From contig NZ_AFUB01000033.1 of the NCBI RefSeq assembly GCF_000222705.1, forward strand, positions 1 to 64,000: a stretch of 64,000 nucleotides of DNA, given 5' to 3'. The notes under the pieces are model-generated. The model had not been told where the DNA came from and did not search any database. It saw only the letters and a list, made by a program, of their open reading frames with translations. Shown here piece after piece: positions 46,801 through 57,747 of this stretch; the first letter of the stretch is position 1, and the number at the start of each line of letters is the position of its first letter. This DNA comes from Streptococcus mitis bv. 2 str. SK95 (lineage in GTDB: Bacteria > Bacillota > Bacilli > Lactobacillales > Streptococcaceae). Position numbers and translations under genes: made by a program.

Positions 46801-49800
46801 TACCTGCAACTTTCGCTTTATTACCTGTTATCTGTGCATCAACATAGGCCTTCTCAACAGAACCTTTCCAGTTTTCTCCAACAATTCCAGCAAGAAAGGC
46901 GCCTTGATTCCCACCAGCATGAAGCTTACCAATGAATGCCACATTTGTTAATCTACCGTTATTATCAATTTTATTGATCAAACCTGATACGTCATTATTT
47001 CCAACAACTGTACCCGTTACTTTCACATTATTGATCGTTATGCTTTTTACAACAGCAGCCAAGGGAGCAACTCTATTTGCCCATGGCATATGAATGTTTA
47101 CCTTACCAAGGTTAAGGTCATGGATGTGGGCGCCTTCGGTATCACCTAATAGTGGACGTTCCAAGTTATGAATCGTGTATCGCTGACCGTCCACACTTGA
47201 TAGCTTGCCTCGGAACTTCGTCGTTACATATGATTTACCAGCTGCAGGAACATTGACCGCATTCAAGTCCGCACCAATTTTAAATTCACCAGATGGATTG
47301 GCCTGCATAGCTTTTACAAGTTCATTGAAATCGTAGTAGACATTCTCCTCATGAGTTTTTTGTTTGGCAAAGTAATAGATGTATTCCTCACTGAGCTGGT
47401 TACCATCTGTATGCTGAACGAGGTCAGGCGCTTTGGCAGTGACCTTATAAAGTGTTTTCCCATCAACTGTCACTTCTTCAATTTTGTCAATCGCAAGACG
47501 CGTCACCTTATTATCACGTGTAGCAATTTTTAGATAGTAAGGCCTTACATCACTTGGAACAGAAGTTAAGAAGCTACTATCCGTTTCCACGCCATTGTCG
47601 TCAACACTTATGAGGCTTGTTTCTTTTATATTTTTAACTTCAACCTTTTTTAAATCAATTCTCAGTGGTTCTTCTTTGAGAATTTCTTCCTCGTTTCCTT
47701 CGCCACGATCATAAACCATTTTTGTTTCGAGTTTATAATCCTTGTAATACTGCAGATCTGTTAGAGTTGCAGTCAAGTTATCCGGTGAAACCGTCATGGT
47801 TTTGACGACTTCGTCGCCTTTTTTCAGGGTTAAAGTGATCGATTTAATCGCTGCCTTACTTGGATTTTCCAGATTATAGTGAATCTGAGATGAGCGTTTC
47901 AAATCCTGAATATCAACCCTTGAAAAAGTCAGCACTGGCTTTTCGAAGTTTTTGGTACCTAGTTTAACAATACGGTCTTGGGCTAACTCGATGACCTGTT
48001 CAAGAATTTCAGGCGCTTCCTGCGTCTTGATTCCTTTGATGATCTTGTAGGTTTTGATAACCTTTTTCTGACCGTCTTTTCCTTCTTGGACCGTAACTTT
48101 ATCGCCCTTTTTCAATTGCGCGTCTTCTTCGACTATCTCTTTAAACGGAATTTTTTCAAGACTTTCTTCTACAAGAGTTCCTTCTATTGGTTTCGTACCA
48201 CGGCTTATTTTTTTAGTGACTGGTTCTTTGATGACAGTGGTTGTTGTATTTAAAACTTGGTCAGTCTCAACACCTTCGACAGTTTTATAAGTCGTTTTGG
48301 TAACTTGGATCCCTTTTTCACCGTTTTGAACCACTGTTTCTTCATTAGTGTACTTTGTAGGATCATCAATGATTTCCGTCTGGTAGTCAATCTCTGCGAT
48401 TGTGTCTTTAGTAATTGTTTCTTCAGTTACTGTATATTCTGAAAGGTCCTCTTGAACAAGGGAGTCACCTTCCTTGCCGGGTTCTTGTGTACCTTTGCTC
48501 CCAAGTTTCCCAGTATACGTTGGCAAACTATCTTGAATTAGTGATTGACCTTCCTTACCAGTTTCCTGAGTACCTTTGCCTTCAAGTTTTTCAGTATAGG
48601 CTAGCAAACTATCTTGAACAAGGGAGTCACCTTCCTTACCAGTTTCCTGGGTACCCTTACTTTCAAGCTTTTCAGTGTAGGCTGGCAAACTATCTTGAAT
48701 TAGAGATTGACCCTCTTTGCCTGGCTCCTGAGTCCCTTTAGCTTCAAGCTTTTCAGTATAGGCTGGTAAACTATCTTGGACAAGGGATTGACCCTCTTTG
48801 CCTTCTTCTTGGGTACCCTTACTTTCATGTTTTCCAGTATAGGCTGGTAAACTATCTTGAATTAGAGATTGACCCTCTTTGTCTGGCTCCTGAGTCCCTT
48901 TAGCTTCAAGCTTTTCAGTGTAGGCTGACAAACTATCTTGAATAAGGGAGTCGCCTTCCTTACCAGATTCCTGAGTACCTTTGCTTTCAAGTTTTTCAGT
49001 ATAGGCTGGCAAACTATCCTGGACAAGGGACTCGCCTTCTTTACCAGACTCCTGAGTACCTTTGCTTTCAAGTTTTCCAGTATACACTGGCAAACTATCT
49101 TGGACAAGGGATTGACCCTCTTTGCCTTCTTCTTGAGTGCCCTTGCTTTCAAGTTTTCCAGTATAGGCTGGCAAACTGTCTTGAACAAGCGATTGACCCT
49201 CTTTGCCTTCTTCCTGGCTACCTTTACTTTCAAGTTTCTCAGTATAGGCTGGTAAACTATCTTGGACAAGGGAATCACCTTCTTTACCTACTTCCTGAGT
49301 GCCCTTGCTTTCAAGCTTGCCAGTATACGCTGGCAAACTATCTTGGATAAGGGAGTCGCCTTCTTTACCTACTTCTTGGGTACCCTTGCTTTCAAGTTCT
49401 CCAGTATACGTTGGCAAACTATCTTGAACAAGGGATTGACCTTCCTTGCCAGCTTCCTGAGTGCCTTTGCTTTCAAGCTTTTCAGTATAGGCTGGCAAAC
49501 TATCTCGAACGAGGGAGTCGCCTTCTTTACCAGACTCCTGAGTGCCCTTGCTTTCAAGCTTGCCAGTGTACGCTGGCAAACTATCTTGATCGAGGAGCTT
49601 CCCTCTTTTAGAGAAACCAGCTACTTTTATGTCAGTTCCTTTAAAATAACCAATATACTCATATCCTTCAATATCGATCACACCTTTCGCTAATTCTTCA
49701 TTTGAAGAGGCCGAGATCGTTTGATTGTAAGAAAGTAATTCTTTATTCTCAAAGGCAAAAGTAGCAAAAGGAATGAAATTGCTGACACCAAGAGAACTAA

Positions 49801-50215
49801 TCAAAAGCACTCCAAGAACTTTCCGACGATGTTTTTTAGACACCAAAAAAACAGCTAAAGATGCTGTTGCAAGACCAAGACCTGCTAAAGCAAATTCTTT
49901 ACTTCCTGTATAGGGAAGTTGTTGACTGTTAGTTGCCTTCTTGCGATAAACGACATAAATGATATCTTCATCTTGAAATTCTGTAGGAACTTCATGATGA
50001 ATCAAGGCTTTTTCAGATTCGGTTAATTCTTGCTCCGCCAGATAACGGTAATGGACTGAATTCACTTCAGCTAACTCATCTGCTTGGACTCTACCAGCTG
50101 ATAACAAACTAGCACCAACAAGAAAGGCCCCGATTGCTACAGGACCAACTCCAACAGTCAATTTACGAATAGAATACTTTAGGTTTTTTTGAAACTGTTC
50201 TTTTCTTTTTTTCAT
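43808..50215 (-). CDS. zmpB: Surface zinc metalloprotease of the M26 (IgA1 protease/ZmpB) family
   Basis: About 2135 aa from ATG 50215, which follows the upstream stop by two bases; an in-frame GTG at 50221 overlaps that stop. It has a YSIRK-type signal ([18 protein letters not shown]), then an N-terminal LPYTG sortase motif with hydrophobic segments (about 100-160), the unusual anchor layout of this family. Fourteen 27-residue repeats follow (about 217-594), then a G5 domain, beta-helix/GLUG-like repeats, and the M26 catalytic domain with HETTHVNDR (about 1787-1795; two zinc His and catalytic Glu) and the third ligand Glu in TDLESFAQG. Family members cleave IgA1 or other host glycoproteins; which one cannot be read here. 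Position next to pabB and a TIGR01440 gene matches pneumococcal zmpB. Confidence 0.92.
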   Translation of the reverse strand: MKKRKEQFQKNLKYSIRKLTVGVGPVAIGAFLVGASLLSAGRVQADELAEVNSVHYRYLAEQELTESEKALIHHEVPTEFQDEDIIYVVYRKKATNSQQLPYTGSKEFALAGLGLATASLAVFLVSKKHRRKVLGVLLISSLGVSNFIPFATFAFENKELLSYNQTISASSNEELAKGVIDIEGYEYIGYFKGTDIKVAGFSKRGKLLDQDSLPAYTGKLESKGTQESGKEGDSLVRDSLPAYTEKLESKGTQEAGKEGQSLVQDSLPTYTGELESKGTQEVGKEGDSLIQDSLPAYTGKLESKGTQEVGKEGDSLVQDSLPAYTEKLESKGSQEEGKEGQSLVQDSLPAYTGKLESKGTQEEGKEGQSLVQDSLPVYTGKLESKGTQESGKEGESLVQDSLPAYTEKLESKGTQESGKEGDSLIQDSLSAYTEKLEAKGTQEPDKEGQSLIQDSLPAYTGKHESKGTQEEGKEGQSLVQDSLPAYTEKLEAKGTQEPGKEGQSLIQDSLPAYTEKLESKGTQETGKEGDSLVQDSLLAYTEKLEGKGTQETGKEGQSLIQDSLPTYTGKLGSKGTQEPGKEGDSLVQEDLSEYTVTEETITKDTIAEIDYQTEIIDDPTKYTNEETVVQNGEKGIQVTKTTYKTVEGVETDQVLNTTTTVIKEPVTKKISRGTKPIEGTLVEESLEKIPFKEIVEEDAQLKKGDKVTVQEGKDGQKKVIKTYKIIKGIKTQEAPEILEQVIELAQDRIVKLGTKNFEKPVLTFSRVDIQDLKRSSQIHYNLENPSKAAIKSITLTLKKGDEVVKTMTVSPDNLTATLTDLQYYKDYKLETKMVYDRGEGNEEEILKEEPLRIDLKKVEVKNIKETSLISVDDNGVETDSSFLTSVPSDVRPYYLKIATRDNKVTRLAIDKIEEVTVDGKTLYKVTAKAPDLVQHTDGNQLSEEYIYYFAKQKTHEENVYYDFNELVKAMQANPSGEFKIGADLNAVNVPAAGKSYVTTKFRGKLSSVDGQRYTIHNLERPLLGDTEGAHIHDLNLGKVNIHMPWANRVAPLAAVVKSITINNVKVTGTVVGNNDVSGLINKIDNNGRLTNVAFIGKLHAGGNQGAFLAGIVGENWKGSVEKAYVDAQITGNKAKVAGIAYWSQNGGDNHAVYRDGAIKKSVAKGTIDVREPISAGGVVGSTNALGSVEDTVSMMKVKNGEIFYGSSDIDDDPYWTGDRLNRNFVVTGVSEGKSSYKYSKQQHRIKSISQEEADKKIAALGITAHEYEINEPVVDKLNRLTHREDEYKAIQDYRADRELAYRNIEKLQPFYNKEWIVNQANKLDASSNLVTKEVLSVTGLKNGQFVTDLSAIDQIMIHYADGTKEELAVTAKADSDVKQVKEYEVTNQNIVYTPNMLVKDRAGLIAKAKETLSSVELISPEVRALMDKRNKPQENTDERKNGYIRDLFLEESFDEVKQNLGNLVKQIVENEDHQLNDDEAAQRAFIKKVEDNKANIMMGFAYLNQYYGIKYDGLSIKDIMMFKPDFYGKNVNVLDRLITIGSKENNLKGDQSQDAYSRVIAGATGKGSLHEFLTYNMKLFTNETDMNVWFKKAIEKNAYVVEQPSLNPDFAHKKYRLYEGINNGVHGRMILPLLNLKNSHLFMISTYNTISFSAFEKYGKNTEEAREAFKSEINKRAKEQVNYLDFWSKLAADNVRNKLLKSENSVPTPVWDNHDAPGIGWANRYGHKDGKPDYAPIREFFGRIHKYHGYQYGYGAYAYIFAAPNQQDAVYFVMTELISDFGTSAFTHETTHVNDRMAYYGGWYHREGTDLESFAQGMLQSPSLTNPNGEYGALGLNMAYERQNDGNQIYNYDPNKLKNREEIDHYMKNYNEALMMLDHLEADAVIGKHLDDNSKWFKKMDREWRTNAERNNLKGEPHQWDKLRDLTDNEKKLTITSIDQLVDHNFVTKHGMPGNGRYRSEGFDSAYQTVNMMSGIFGGNTSKSTVGSISFKHNAFRMWGYYGYLNGFIGYASNKYKAEASKENKGLLGDDFIIKKVSDGQFDTLESWKKHWYKEVYDKAQNGFTTIEINGRSISTYAELKSLFDEAVQKDLDSMENPNIKNHYKNTEDLKWKVYKQLLQKSDGFSGDLFAKTSL
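48433..49566 (-). repeat. Fourteen 81-bp tandem repeats in the metalloprotease gene
   Basis: 14 x 81 bases encode 27-residue units of the type [18 protein letters not shown]. Units alternate between GK and EK starts and between D, Q and E before SL, indicating expansion in blocks. They form a stalk between the N-terminal anchor and the G5 domain. Confidence 0.88.
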
Positions 50216-50217
50216 TC

Positions 50218-50796
50218 TCACATCTTTCTAATAGAATCTTGTGGATACTGCGCACGCGCACCTCCGATTAGTTTGGGACGACTAGCTAGAGCTGTTACAT
50301 GTGCATGCCCAATTTCACGCAGTACGGGACGAATCGGGACCTGAACATGCTTGACATGCATGCCAATCGCAGTATCTCCGATATCCAATCCAGCATGGGC
50401 CTTGATAAATTCCACCTCAACTGGATCCTGCATAAACTTGAAGGCCGCCAACTGACCTGAACCGCCTGCATGAAGAGTTGGAAGGACACTGACGATTTCC
50501 AGACCAAACTGCTCCGCCACTTGACGCTCAACAACGAGGGCCCGATTGACATGCTCACAACCTTGAACAGCTAGATGAATTCCTTTCCCTTCGAGGACAT
50601 CTAAAATCGTCTTCACAATGATTTCGCCAATTTCTTGGCTGGATTCCTTGCCAATATGGCCGCCTAAAACTTCACTAGAGGATAAACCTAGGACAAAGAG
50701 GCTTCCTTCACGCAATCCAGCCTTTTCCAAAACATCTTCAATTACCTGCTGTGTTTCTGTTTTAATTCTACTTTTGTCCATCACTTTTAACCTCAT
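50218..50796 (-). CDS. TIGR01440/DUF436 family protein
   Basis: A 192-aa cytosolic protein of the TIGR01440 family (YwlG-like), function unknown. Recognisable stretches are [35 protein letters not shown] and [14 protein letters not shown]. The start at 50796 has AGGAG four bases upstream; ATG 50781 (MDKSRIK) behind GAGG is an alternative. It has its own promoter and its stop overlaps the metalloprotease start region, so the two genes are probably co-transcribed and coupled, as in pneumococcus. Confidence 0.88.
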   Translation of the reverse strand: MRLKVMDKSRIKTETQQVIEDVLEKAGLREGSLFVLGLSSSEVLGGHIGKESSQEIGEIIVKTILDVLEGKGIHLAVQGCEHVNRALVVERQVAEQFGLEIVSVLPTLHAGGSGQLAAFKFMQDPVEVEFIKAHAGLDIGDTAIGMHVKHVQVPIRPVLREIGHAHVTALASRPKLIGGARAQYPQDSIRKM

Positions 50797-50808
50797 TTTT
50801 CTCCTACT

Positions 50809-50837
50809 ATCATATCTTTTTTTACTGATTTTATCAA
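50809..50837 (-). promoter_or_regulatory. Promoter of the TIGR01440-metalloprotease unit
   Basis: TTGATA (50837-50832), 17-base spacer, TATGAT (50814-50809) on the minus strand. Confidence 0.6.
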
Positions 50838-50910
50838 GGCGAACTAATCACTCAGAGTTGTCACTACAAAAACTTTAAAGAAGGATTTTCTTTTAGTAAC
50901 AAAGTAAAGA

Positions 50911-51010
50911 GTCTGGGACAAGGATGATTTTCAAAAAAGTAACAACTAAAATGACCTGCTCCCTAAAAAAGTTAAACATAAGATTTAGTTTTTTTAGCGG
51001 AGCAGGACAA
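50911..51010. repeat. Intergenic hairpin element after the MerR gene
   Basis: CCTGCTCC (50959-50966) pairs with GGAGCAGG across a 40-base AT-rich arm that contains CTAAAAAA and TTTTTTAG, also complementary. The adjacent GTCTGGGAC resembles the element near 26.5 kb. It probably terminates the MerR transcript and looks like a dispersed intergenic repeat. Confidence 0.45.
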
Positions 51011-51024
51011 ATCTCCAGCGATGC

Positions 51025-51765
51025 TTATTTTATCTGAGTTTGAACATAGTGGGCAATGACATCCGATGTGTACTGGGCTGTTCCAGTTCCAAATTTGTCA
51101 ATATTTTCCTTAAACTCTGGGTTGTAGACGTAGCCTTTACCGATATGGCCAAATACCTCTATAGAGCAGTCAAACCCATAAGTACGAAGGGCTTGCAAGA
51201 GCTTAGCTGCTTGCTCTTGGTTTTCGGTCGCTGTTGCAGCTAGTCCATTTTTAAGGTTTTGAGCCAAAGCTTGAAAAACTTGGTTAAAGGCAGCCGTAGC
51301 CTCATCTTCTCTACCACTTTGGCGTTCGAGAGCCTGGTCCATGACTTCTTGACCATATTTCTCTACCGCCTCTTGGTGGTATTTTTGATTGTCTTGATAG
51401 CTGAATCCAGTGAATTTTTCCTCAATCGTCATTTTTCTTTCTCCTTTTTGTTCTTGAATGGTTTTTTGCAAGGTGGAAATCAAGGTATCCAGATGTTGCC
51501 TTTCTCGAGTTAGATAGTCCAACTGCCTGGTCAAATGAGGCAATAAATCTGTCCTTTCTCCCTTTAACAGCTCTGCTATTTTTTCTAAAGAAAAGCCTAG
51601 ATATTTGTAGTAAAGAATGACTTGAAGGCGTTCCAAATCCTCTTGACTGTAGGTTCGATAGCCGTTTTCCGACTTTAAGGGAACCAAGAGTCTTATCTTA
51701 TCGTAGTGGTGCAGAGTCTTGACAGAGACACCTGAAAGCTGCGCAGCTTCTTTTATATGGTACAT
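51025..51765 (-). CDS. MerR-family regulator with TipAS-type C-terminal domain
   Basis: A 246-aa transcription factor. The N-terminal MerR helix-turn-helix has YHIKEAAQLSGVSVKTLHHYDKIRLL (residues 2-27), followed by the wing, a dimerising coiled coil (about 75-110), and a TipAS/antibiotic-binding-like domain from about 115 (FSYQDNQKYHQEAVEKYGQ). Such proteins bind hydrophobic drugs or peptides and activate promoters with long spacers. Its own promoter has a 19-base spacer (51787-51817), pointing to autoregulation. It is divergent from the sodium-dependent transporter, a possible second target. Confidence 0.9.
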   Translation of the reverse strand: MYHIKEAAQLSGVSVKTLHHYDKIRLLVPLKSENGYRTYSQEDLERLQVILYYKYLGFSLEKIAELLKGERTDLLPHLTRQLDYLTRERQHLDTLISTLQKTIQEQKGERKMTIEEKFTGFSYQDNQKYHQEAVEKYGQEVMDQALERQSGREDEATAAFNQVFQALAQNLKNGLAATATENQEQAAKLLQALRTYGFDCSIEVFGHIGKGYVYNPEFKENIDKFGTGTAQYTSDVIAHYVQTQIK

Positions 51766-51786
51766 GATTTCCTCCTTACAAGAAAT

Positions 51787-51817
51787 AGTATAACCCCTCC
51801 CCTTAGGTCAGAGTCAA
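51787..51817 (-). promoter_or_regulatory. MerR-type promoter with 19-bp spacer
   Basis: TTGACT (51817-51812), 19-base spacer, TATACT (51792-51787) on the minus strand. The overlong spacer contains GC-rich half-sites (ACC...GGT; AAGGGGAGGGG), as in MerR-activated promoters. Confidence 0.65.
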
Positions 51818-51878
51818 GCGTTTTTGAGAAAAATTTTTAACTTTTTGAGAAAGGTGTGAAAACTTGAAAATGGTTTTC

Positions 51879-51907
51879 TTGACAGACCTTTGAAAACATG
51901 ATAGGAT
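51879..51907 (+). promoter_or_regulatory. Promoter of the sodium-dependent transporter
   Basis: TTGACA (51879-51884), 17-base spacer, TAGGAT (51902-51907). The leader then holds a GGCT...AGCC-type hairpin (about 51933-51982) before the GGAG ribosome site. Confidence 0.6.
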
Positions 51908-52018
51908 AGTCAAGTCTATCAATCAAACAGAAGGCTCATAGAGAGCCATTGAGAGAAGGCTATTTGACAACTCAAGTAGCCTTTTCTTATTTTAAAAAAG
52001 GAGATTGGAGTTTCAACT

Positions 52019-53359
52019 ATGTCAGAAAAATCGCAATGGGGCTCGAAACTTGGCTTTATTCTAGCATCTGCTGGCTCAGCCATCGGGCTTGGTGCCGTTT
52101 GGAAGTTTCCCTACATGACTGCTGCTAATGGCGGTGGAGGCTTTTTACTAGTCTTTCTTATTTCTACCATTTTAATCGGTTTCCCGCTCCTGCTTGCTGA
52201 ATTTGCCCTTGGTCGTAGTGCTGGCATTTCCGCTATCAGAACCTTTGGAAAACTTGGCAACAATAACAAGTATAACTTTATCGGTTGGATTGGTGCCTTT
52301 GCCCTCTTTATCCTTCTCTCCTTTTACAGTGTTATTGGAGGATGGATTCTAGTCTATCTGGGTATTGAGTTTGGGAAATTGTTCCAACTTGGTGGAACGG
52401 GTGATTATGCTCAGTTATTTACTTCAATCATTTCAAATCCAGCCATTGCCCTAGGAGCTCAAGCAGTCTTTATCTTATTGAATATCTTTATTGTATCACG
52501 TGGGGTTCAAAAAGGGATCGAAAGAGCTTCGAAAGTCATGATGCCCCTGCTCTTTATCATCTTTGTTGTTATCATCGGTCGCTCTCTCAGCTTGCCAAAT
52601 GCCATGGAAGGCGTTCTCTACTTCCTCAAACCAGATTTTTCAAAACTAACTAGCGCTGGTCTCCTCTATGCTCTGGGACAATCTTTCTTTGCCCTCTCAC
52701 TAGGGGTGACAGCCATGCTGACCTATGCTTCTTACTTGGACAAGAAAACTAATCTGGTCCAATCAGGGATTTCCATTGTAGCCATGAACATCTCAGTATC
52801 CATCATGGCAGGTCTAGCCATTTTCCCAGCCATGTCAGCCTTCAATATCCAGTCTGAAGGGGGACCAAGCCTGCTCTTTATCGTCTTGCCTCAACTCTTT
52901 GACAAGATGCCCTTTGGAACCATTTTCTACATCCTTTTCCTCTTGCTCTTCCTTTTTGCGACAGTCACTTCTTCAGTCGTGATGCTGGAAATCAATGTGG
53001 GCAATATCACCAATCAGGACAACAGCAAGCGGGCTAAGTGGAGTGCCATTTTAGGAATCTTGACCTTTGTTTTCGGAATTCCTTCAGCCCTATCTTACGG
53101 TGTTATGGCAGATGTTCACATTTTGGGTAAAACCTTCTTTGATGCCATGGATTTCTTGGTTTCCAATCTCCTCATGCCCTTTGGTGCCCTCTGCCTTTCA
53201 CTCTTTACAGGCTACATCTTTAGGAAAGCTCTTGCTATGGAAGAATTGCATCTTGATGAACGAGCCTGGAAACAAGGACTTTTCCAAGTCTGGCTCTTCC
53301 TCCTTCGTTTTATCATTCCTATTATCATCATCGTGGTTTTTATAGCCCAATTTATGTAA
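52019..53359 (+). CDS. Neurotransmitter:sodium symporter (NSS) family transporter
   Basis: A 446-aa membrane protein with about eleven helices. The N-terminus has the NSS signature WGSKLGFILASAGSAIGLGAVWKFPY, whose unwound Gly residues bind sodium and substrate, followed by NGGGGFLLVFL. Bacterial members (LeuT-like) move amino acids with sodium; the substrate here is unknown. It is the only large plus-strand gene, divergent from the MerR regulator, with an AAAAGGAGAT ribosome site and a terminator shared with manA. Confidence 0.93.
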   Translation: MSEKSQWGSKLGFILASAGSAIGLGAVWKFPYMTAANGGGGFLLVFLISTILIGFPLLLAEFALGRSAGISAIRTFGKLGNNNKYNFIGWIGAFALFILLSFYSVIGGWILVYLGIEFGKLFQLGGTGDYAQLFTSIISNPAIALGAQAVFILLNIFIVSRGVQKGIERASKVMMPLLFIIFVVIIGRSLSLPNAMEGVLYFLKPDFSKLTSAGLLYALGQSFFALSLGVTAMLTYASYLDKKTNLVQSGISIVAMNISVSIMAGLAIFPAMSAFNIQSEGGPSLLFIVLPQLFDKMPFGTIFYILFLLLFLFATVTSSVVMLEINVGNITNQDNSKRAKWSAILGILTFVFGIPSALSYGVMADVHILGKTFFDAMDFLVSNLLMPFGALCLSLFTGYIFRKALAMEELHLDERAWKQGLFQVWLFLLRFIIPIIIIVVFIAQFM

Positions 53360-53361
53360 TC

Positions 53362-53400
53362 AAAAAGGACTTGAGTAATGAACTCAGGCCCTTTCTTTTT
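53362..53400 (+). terminator. Terminator of the NSS transporter gene, overlapping the end of manA
   Basis: AAAGGACTTGAGT pairs with ACTCAGGCCCTTT, followed by CTTTTTT. The stem has A-runs on the other side, so it may also serve manA. Confidence 0.75.
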
Positions 53401-54344
53401 TATGGATGGCTAACAATCAATTCCAAGCCTTGCCCTTCTAGGGTCCAAGCTTCAACATCACTTGGTAGGATAAAGTGACTGCCTTTTTGGATTGGATAGT
53501 TTTTTCCGTCAACAGTAAGTTGACCTTGACCAGCCAAGACGCTAAACAAGCTGTAGTCAGCTGTCTTTTCAAAGTCAACTTTTCCAGTAATTTCCCACTT
53601 GTAAACTGCAAAGAATTCATTGGATACAAGGAGAGTGGAACGTAGATCATCTGCTTTGACAGTGACAGGACGGCTATTTGCAGGCTCTCCAATGTTTAAA
53701 ACATCGATAGATTTTTCAAGGTGAAGTTCACGCAAGTTGCCCTTGTCGTCCTTGCGGTCAAAGTCATAGACACGGTAGGTGGTATCGCTAGACTGCTGGG
53801 TTTCAAGAATCAAGATACCCGCCCCGATAGCGTGCATGGTGCCACTTGGTACATAGAAGAAATCTCCAGCCTTAACTGGCACTTTTGTCAGCAAGGCATC
53901 CCAGTTCTTATCCTCAATTTGCTGGCAGAGTTCTTCTTTTGACTTGGCATTGTGGCCATAGATAATCTCTGAACCTTCCTCCGCAGCGATAATGTACCAG
54001 CACTCTGTTTTTCCAAGTTCGCCTTCATGCTCGAGTCCGTAAGCATCGTCTGGGTGAACTTGGACACTGAGCCAGTCGTTGGCATCGAGAATCTTAGTCA
54101 AAAGTGGAAACACAGGTTCTGGACGATTGCCAAACAATTCACGGTGTTCTGCATACAATGTAGCTAGATCTGTACCCTCGTAGCGACCATTTGCTACCTT
54201 AGAAACCCCATTGGGGTGAGCAGAGATGGCCCAGTATTCTCCGATTTTTTCACTTGGAATGTCATAGCCAAACTCATCACGTAGCTTGGTTCCACCCCAG
54301 ATTTTTTCTTGCATAACTGATTGTAAAAATAATGGTTCTGACAT
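53400..54344 (-). CDS. manA: Mannose-6-phosphate isomerase ManA
   Basis: A 314-aa cupin-type type I phosphomannose isomerase linking mannose-6-P and fructose-6-P. Zinc-site motifs are SVQVHPDDAYGLEHEGELGK (Gln and His ligands about residues 98-100) and TECWYII, with VPSGTMHAIGAGI providing the later His and LETQQSSDTTYRVYDFDR the catalytic region. Short Firmicute-type length. Monocistronic with its own extended -10 promoter. Confidence 0.95.
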   Translation of the reverse strand: MSEPLFLQSVMQEKIWGGTKLRDEFGYDIPSEKIGEYWAISAHPNGVSKVANGRYEGTDLATLYAEHRELFGNRPEPVFPLLTKILDANDWLSVQVHPDDAYGLEHEGELGKTECWYIIAAEEGSEIIYGHNAKSKEELCQQIEDKNWDALLTKVPVKAGDFFYVPSGTMHAIGAGILILETQQSSDTTYRVYDFDRKDDKGNLRELHLEKSIDVLNIGEPANSRPVTVKADDLRSTLLVSNEFFAVYKWEITGKVDFEKTADYSLFSVLAGQGQLTVDGKNYPIQKGSHFILPSDVEAWTLEGQGLELIVSHP

Positions 54345-54373
54345 CTTATTCTCCTGTCTATTTTTCTTCCCTC

Positions 54374-54402
54374 ATTATAGCAAAAAGCTTGGTCTTATTG
54401 AA
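54374..54402 (-). promoter_or_regulatory. manA promoter
   Basis: TTCAAT (54402-54397), 17-base spacer, TATAAT (54379-54374) with extended TGC, on the minus strand. Confidence 0.65.
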
Positions 54403-54463
54403 CTCTTTTTCACATCTTATAAAGTAGAGAGAAGATTTTATAAAAATAGTGAACAAATGTGCT

Positions 54464-55939
<1,476 letters not shown>

Positions 55940-55943
55940 TTAT

Positions 55944-55949
55944 ATTATA
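55944..55949 (-). promoter_or_regulatory. -10 box of bglA
   Basis: A perfect TATAAT on the minus strand 41 bases before the ATG; the -35 region is not distinct. Confidence 0.45.
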
Positions 55950-56034
55950 CCCCAATATCCAGACCTTTACTTGTGAAATACTGCGGAATAATGATACTAT
56001 TATATGATCCCATTTAATCCGACAAATTTTCAGG

Positions 56035-56095
56035 GTTCGATTTTTTAAAGAAATCCTCTTCAAAGATTTCTTCAGCAAAAAACGATTCTATGTAT
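56035..56095 (-). repeat. Imperfect long inverted repeat after the DUF3592-like gene
   Basis: On the minus strand AGAATCGTTTTTTGC and AAGAAATC face GATTTCTT and AAAAAATCGA around a 9-base loop. It could act as a terminator for the upstream gene although no clean T-tract follows. Confidence 0.35.
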
Positions 56096-56148
56096 AAATA
56101 TAGAACCGTATGATGGAAAGTTGAGCTTGAGAACAAAATAATCAATTT

Positions 56149-56727
56149 CTATTTGACAAGATTTGGAAGAACAAATATGATGTAAACAGCTGAAGCAAGC
56201 ATCATTAGGATAAGAAGATAGACTGATAATTTAGTCAGCCATAAAAAGCGACCTGGCTTTAATGGTCTTTCCACGTAAGAAAGTTTAGGTTTGTTCGGAT
56301 CATAGTAAACAGTAACCTTTCCGCCGATTGGGAAGCGCTCCATAAGTGGTGATTTTGTTACAGAAATGAAACTATTTCGCCGTACCTGATACCTTAACAC
56401 TTGTGGAATTTCTCCATTATCGAAACCTTCCAACTTTACTTCAGAAACGATAGAATTAAGTGGTGTTGCAACTGTTTTTGATACGCTAGAAAGAAATTTT
56501 GGTCCCACTACCTTATACTGATTCCCGTCAACAGTATATTCTACAACTGGGAGACTAACATCGTTATAAAGAAATGCAGAATATCTTGTGATTTTTCCTT
56601 CAGTTTTTTCAGTACATTTTTTATCATCTAAATAACTACTAAAAATCAACTCATTGAACATAAAATACGTAAAGGCAGCAAACGCTAATATCATACAGCC
56701 AAATAATAAAAAGAAACTCGTCGACAT
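56149..56727 (-). CDS. DUF3592-like membrane protein
   Basis: A 192-aa protein with an N-terminal membrane helix (about residues 5-27) and a C-terminal one (about 164-188). The extracytoplasmic part between them has the DUF3592 pattern: VVEYTVDGNQYKVVGPKF and, near the end, GGKVTVYYDPNKPKLSYVE. Function unknown. It stands alone between bglA and the SemiSWEET gene. Confidence 0.75.
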   Translation of the reverse strand: MSTSFFLLFGCMILAFAAFTYFMFNELIFSSYLDDKKCTEKTEGKITRYSAFLYNDVSLPVVEYTVDGNQYKVVGPKFLSSVSKTVATPLNSIVSEVKLEGFDNGEIPQVLRYQVRRNSFISVTKSPLMERFPIGGKVTVYYDPNKPKLSYVERPLKPGRFLWLTKLSVYLLILMMLASAVYIIFVLPNLVK

Positions 56728-56812
56728 CTTGATTCACTCCTAAACTTTCGTTAGGCTTCTATTTTAACAGAATATAAAAAAGGATACAAGAATACTAACT
56801 ATTTTAAACTTT

Positions 56813-57073
56813 TTAAACCAAAGCCGTGATAGCCGTTACTAGACCAAAGACGATACCCGGTGCATTAGCAGCTGCAAGTGGAATATCTCTTTCCTTTTTG
56901 AACAAGCCGTAGTAAACCCAAAGACTACAGTTGATGGCTGCAACCAAGGGTTGGATGAAGTTTCCTTTTTGACCTGCCAGATTGTTCATGATTTGTGGGA
57001 AGTAAGACACATACATCATAACGGACATAAAGGTCGCTACCCAACCCAAAATTTTCATTTGTTTTTCAGACAT
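56813..57073 (-). CDS. SemiSWEET-type sugar transporter (PQ-loop)
   Basis: About 86 aa from ATG 57073 (GAGG eight bases upstream; in-frame codons extend to 57091). It has three membrane helices with YVSYFPQIMNNLAGQKG, the PQ motif in helix 1, and NCSLWVYYGLFKKERD in helix 2. SemiSWEETs work as dimers and pass sugars across the membrane. Length and motif are typical. Confidence 0.9.
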   Translation of the reverse strand: MSEKQMKILGWVATFMSVMMYVSYFPQIMNNLAGQKGNFIQPLVAAINCSLWVYYGLFKKERDIPLAAANAPGIVFGLVTAITALV

Positions 57074-57198
57074 CTTCAAAACCTCTTTCATTTTTATGAA
57101 TCATATTTTATAATCTTTTTTCAAAACAATCAAGACTTTGAAGCTTTTGTTATGAAGATGTAAACTATCACAATCTTGTGATAAGAAGAGGAAACAGA

Positions 57199-57225
57199 AA
57201 AAGACCGGATTACTCCGATCTTTTA
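57199..57225 (-). terminator. Terminator after the VOC gene
   Basis: On the minus strand AAAAGATCGGA pairs imperfectly with TCCGGTCTTTTT. It is nearly identical to the hairpin at 57652-57678. Confidence 0.75.
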
Positions 57226-57289
57226 ATAATTCACATCCTCAATTTCTGTTTTAAAAATAGCTAAGGTTAACGTCAAATGACTACGCGCC

Positions 57290-57637
57290 CTATTTCATAC
57301 GATAAAAATCAATCACTAAACCAGCTGGACCTTTTACAAGCAAGGATTCTGTCCCCCAATCGGTTAAAGCTGGGCCGTGTAAAATCTCGACACCAATTTC
57401 TTTCAATCGTTGGTAGTTCTGATTTAGATCCTCAACCTCGATGTGAAGAATGATTCCTGACTGAAAATCTTCCAAAGGAATCAAATGATTTTGGGACAAC
57501 ATAAGACAATGACTGCCAATCGTAAACTGAGCAAAACCGTCATCAACATAGTCTGACTTTTTATCCAAAATATGCTCCAAGTCAGCACAGACCTGGGGAA
57601 CATCTGAAGCGATAATATCTAATTGATTTAAATTCAT
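57290..57637 (-). CDS. VOC (glyoxalase/bleomycin-resistance-like) family protein
   Basis: A 115-aa single-domain protein with two beta-alpha-beta-beta-beta halves. The start DIIASDVPQVCADLEHIL and the second half ILHIEVEDLNQNYQRLKEIGVEIL followed by GPAGLVIDFYRMK are typical of VOC. Metal ligands are incomplete, so a specific reaction cannot be assigned. Start ATG 57637 follows GGAGG. It sits downstream of spxB, between two almost identical terminators. Confidence 0.82.
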   Translation of the reverse strand: MNLNQLDIIASDVPQVCADLEHILDKKSDYVDDGFAQFTIGSHCLMLSQNHLIPLEDFQSGIILHIEVEDLNQNYQRLKEIGVEILHGPALTDWGTESLLVKGPAGLVIDFYRMK

Positions 57638-57651
57638 TTACTATCCTCCAC

Positions 57652-57678
57652 AAAAAGACCGGACTGCTCCGATCTTTT
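57652..57678 (-). terminator. Terminator after spxB
   Basis: On the minus strand AAAAGATCGGA pairs imperfectly with TCCGGTCTTTTT, about 70 bases after the spxB stop and just before the VOC ribosome site. Confidence 0.75.
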
Positions 57679-57747
57679 CAAGTTCCTCTCTAAGAAAATC
57701 ATAGAATAAAGTCTACAAATTTAAAATTTGATTTTCGACGAGAAGAA

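Noticed and set aside
53362-53400. Riboswitch at manA/NSS boundary
   Set aside because: The hairpin has a T-run and lies after stop codons on both sides, so it is a terminator.
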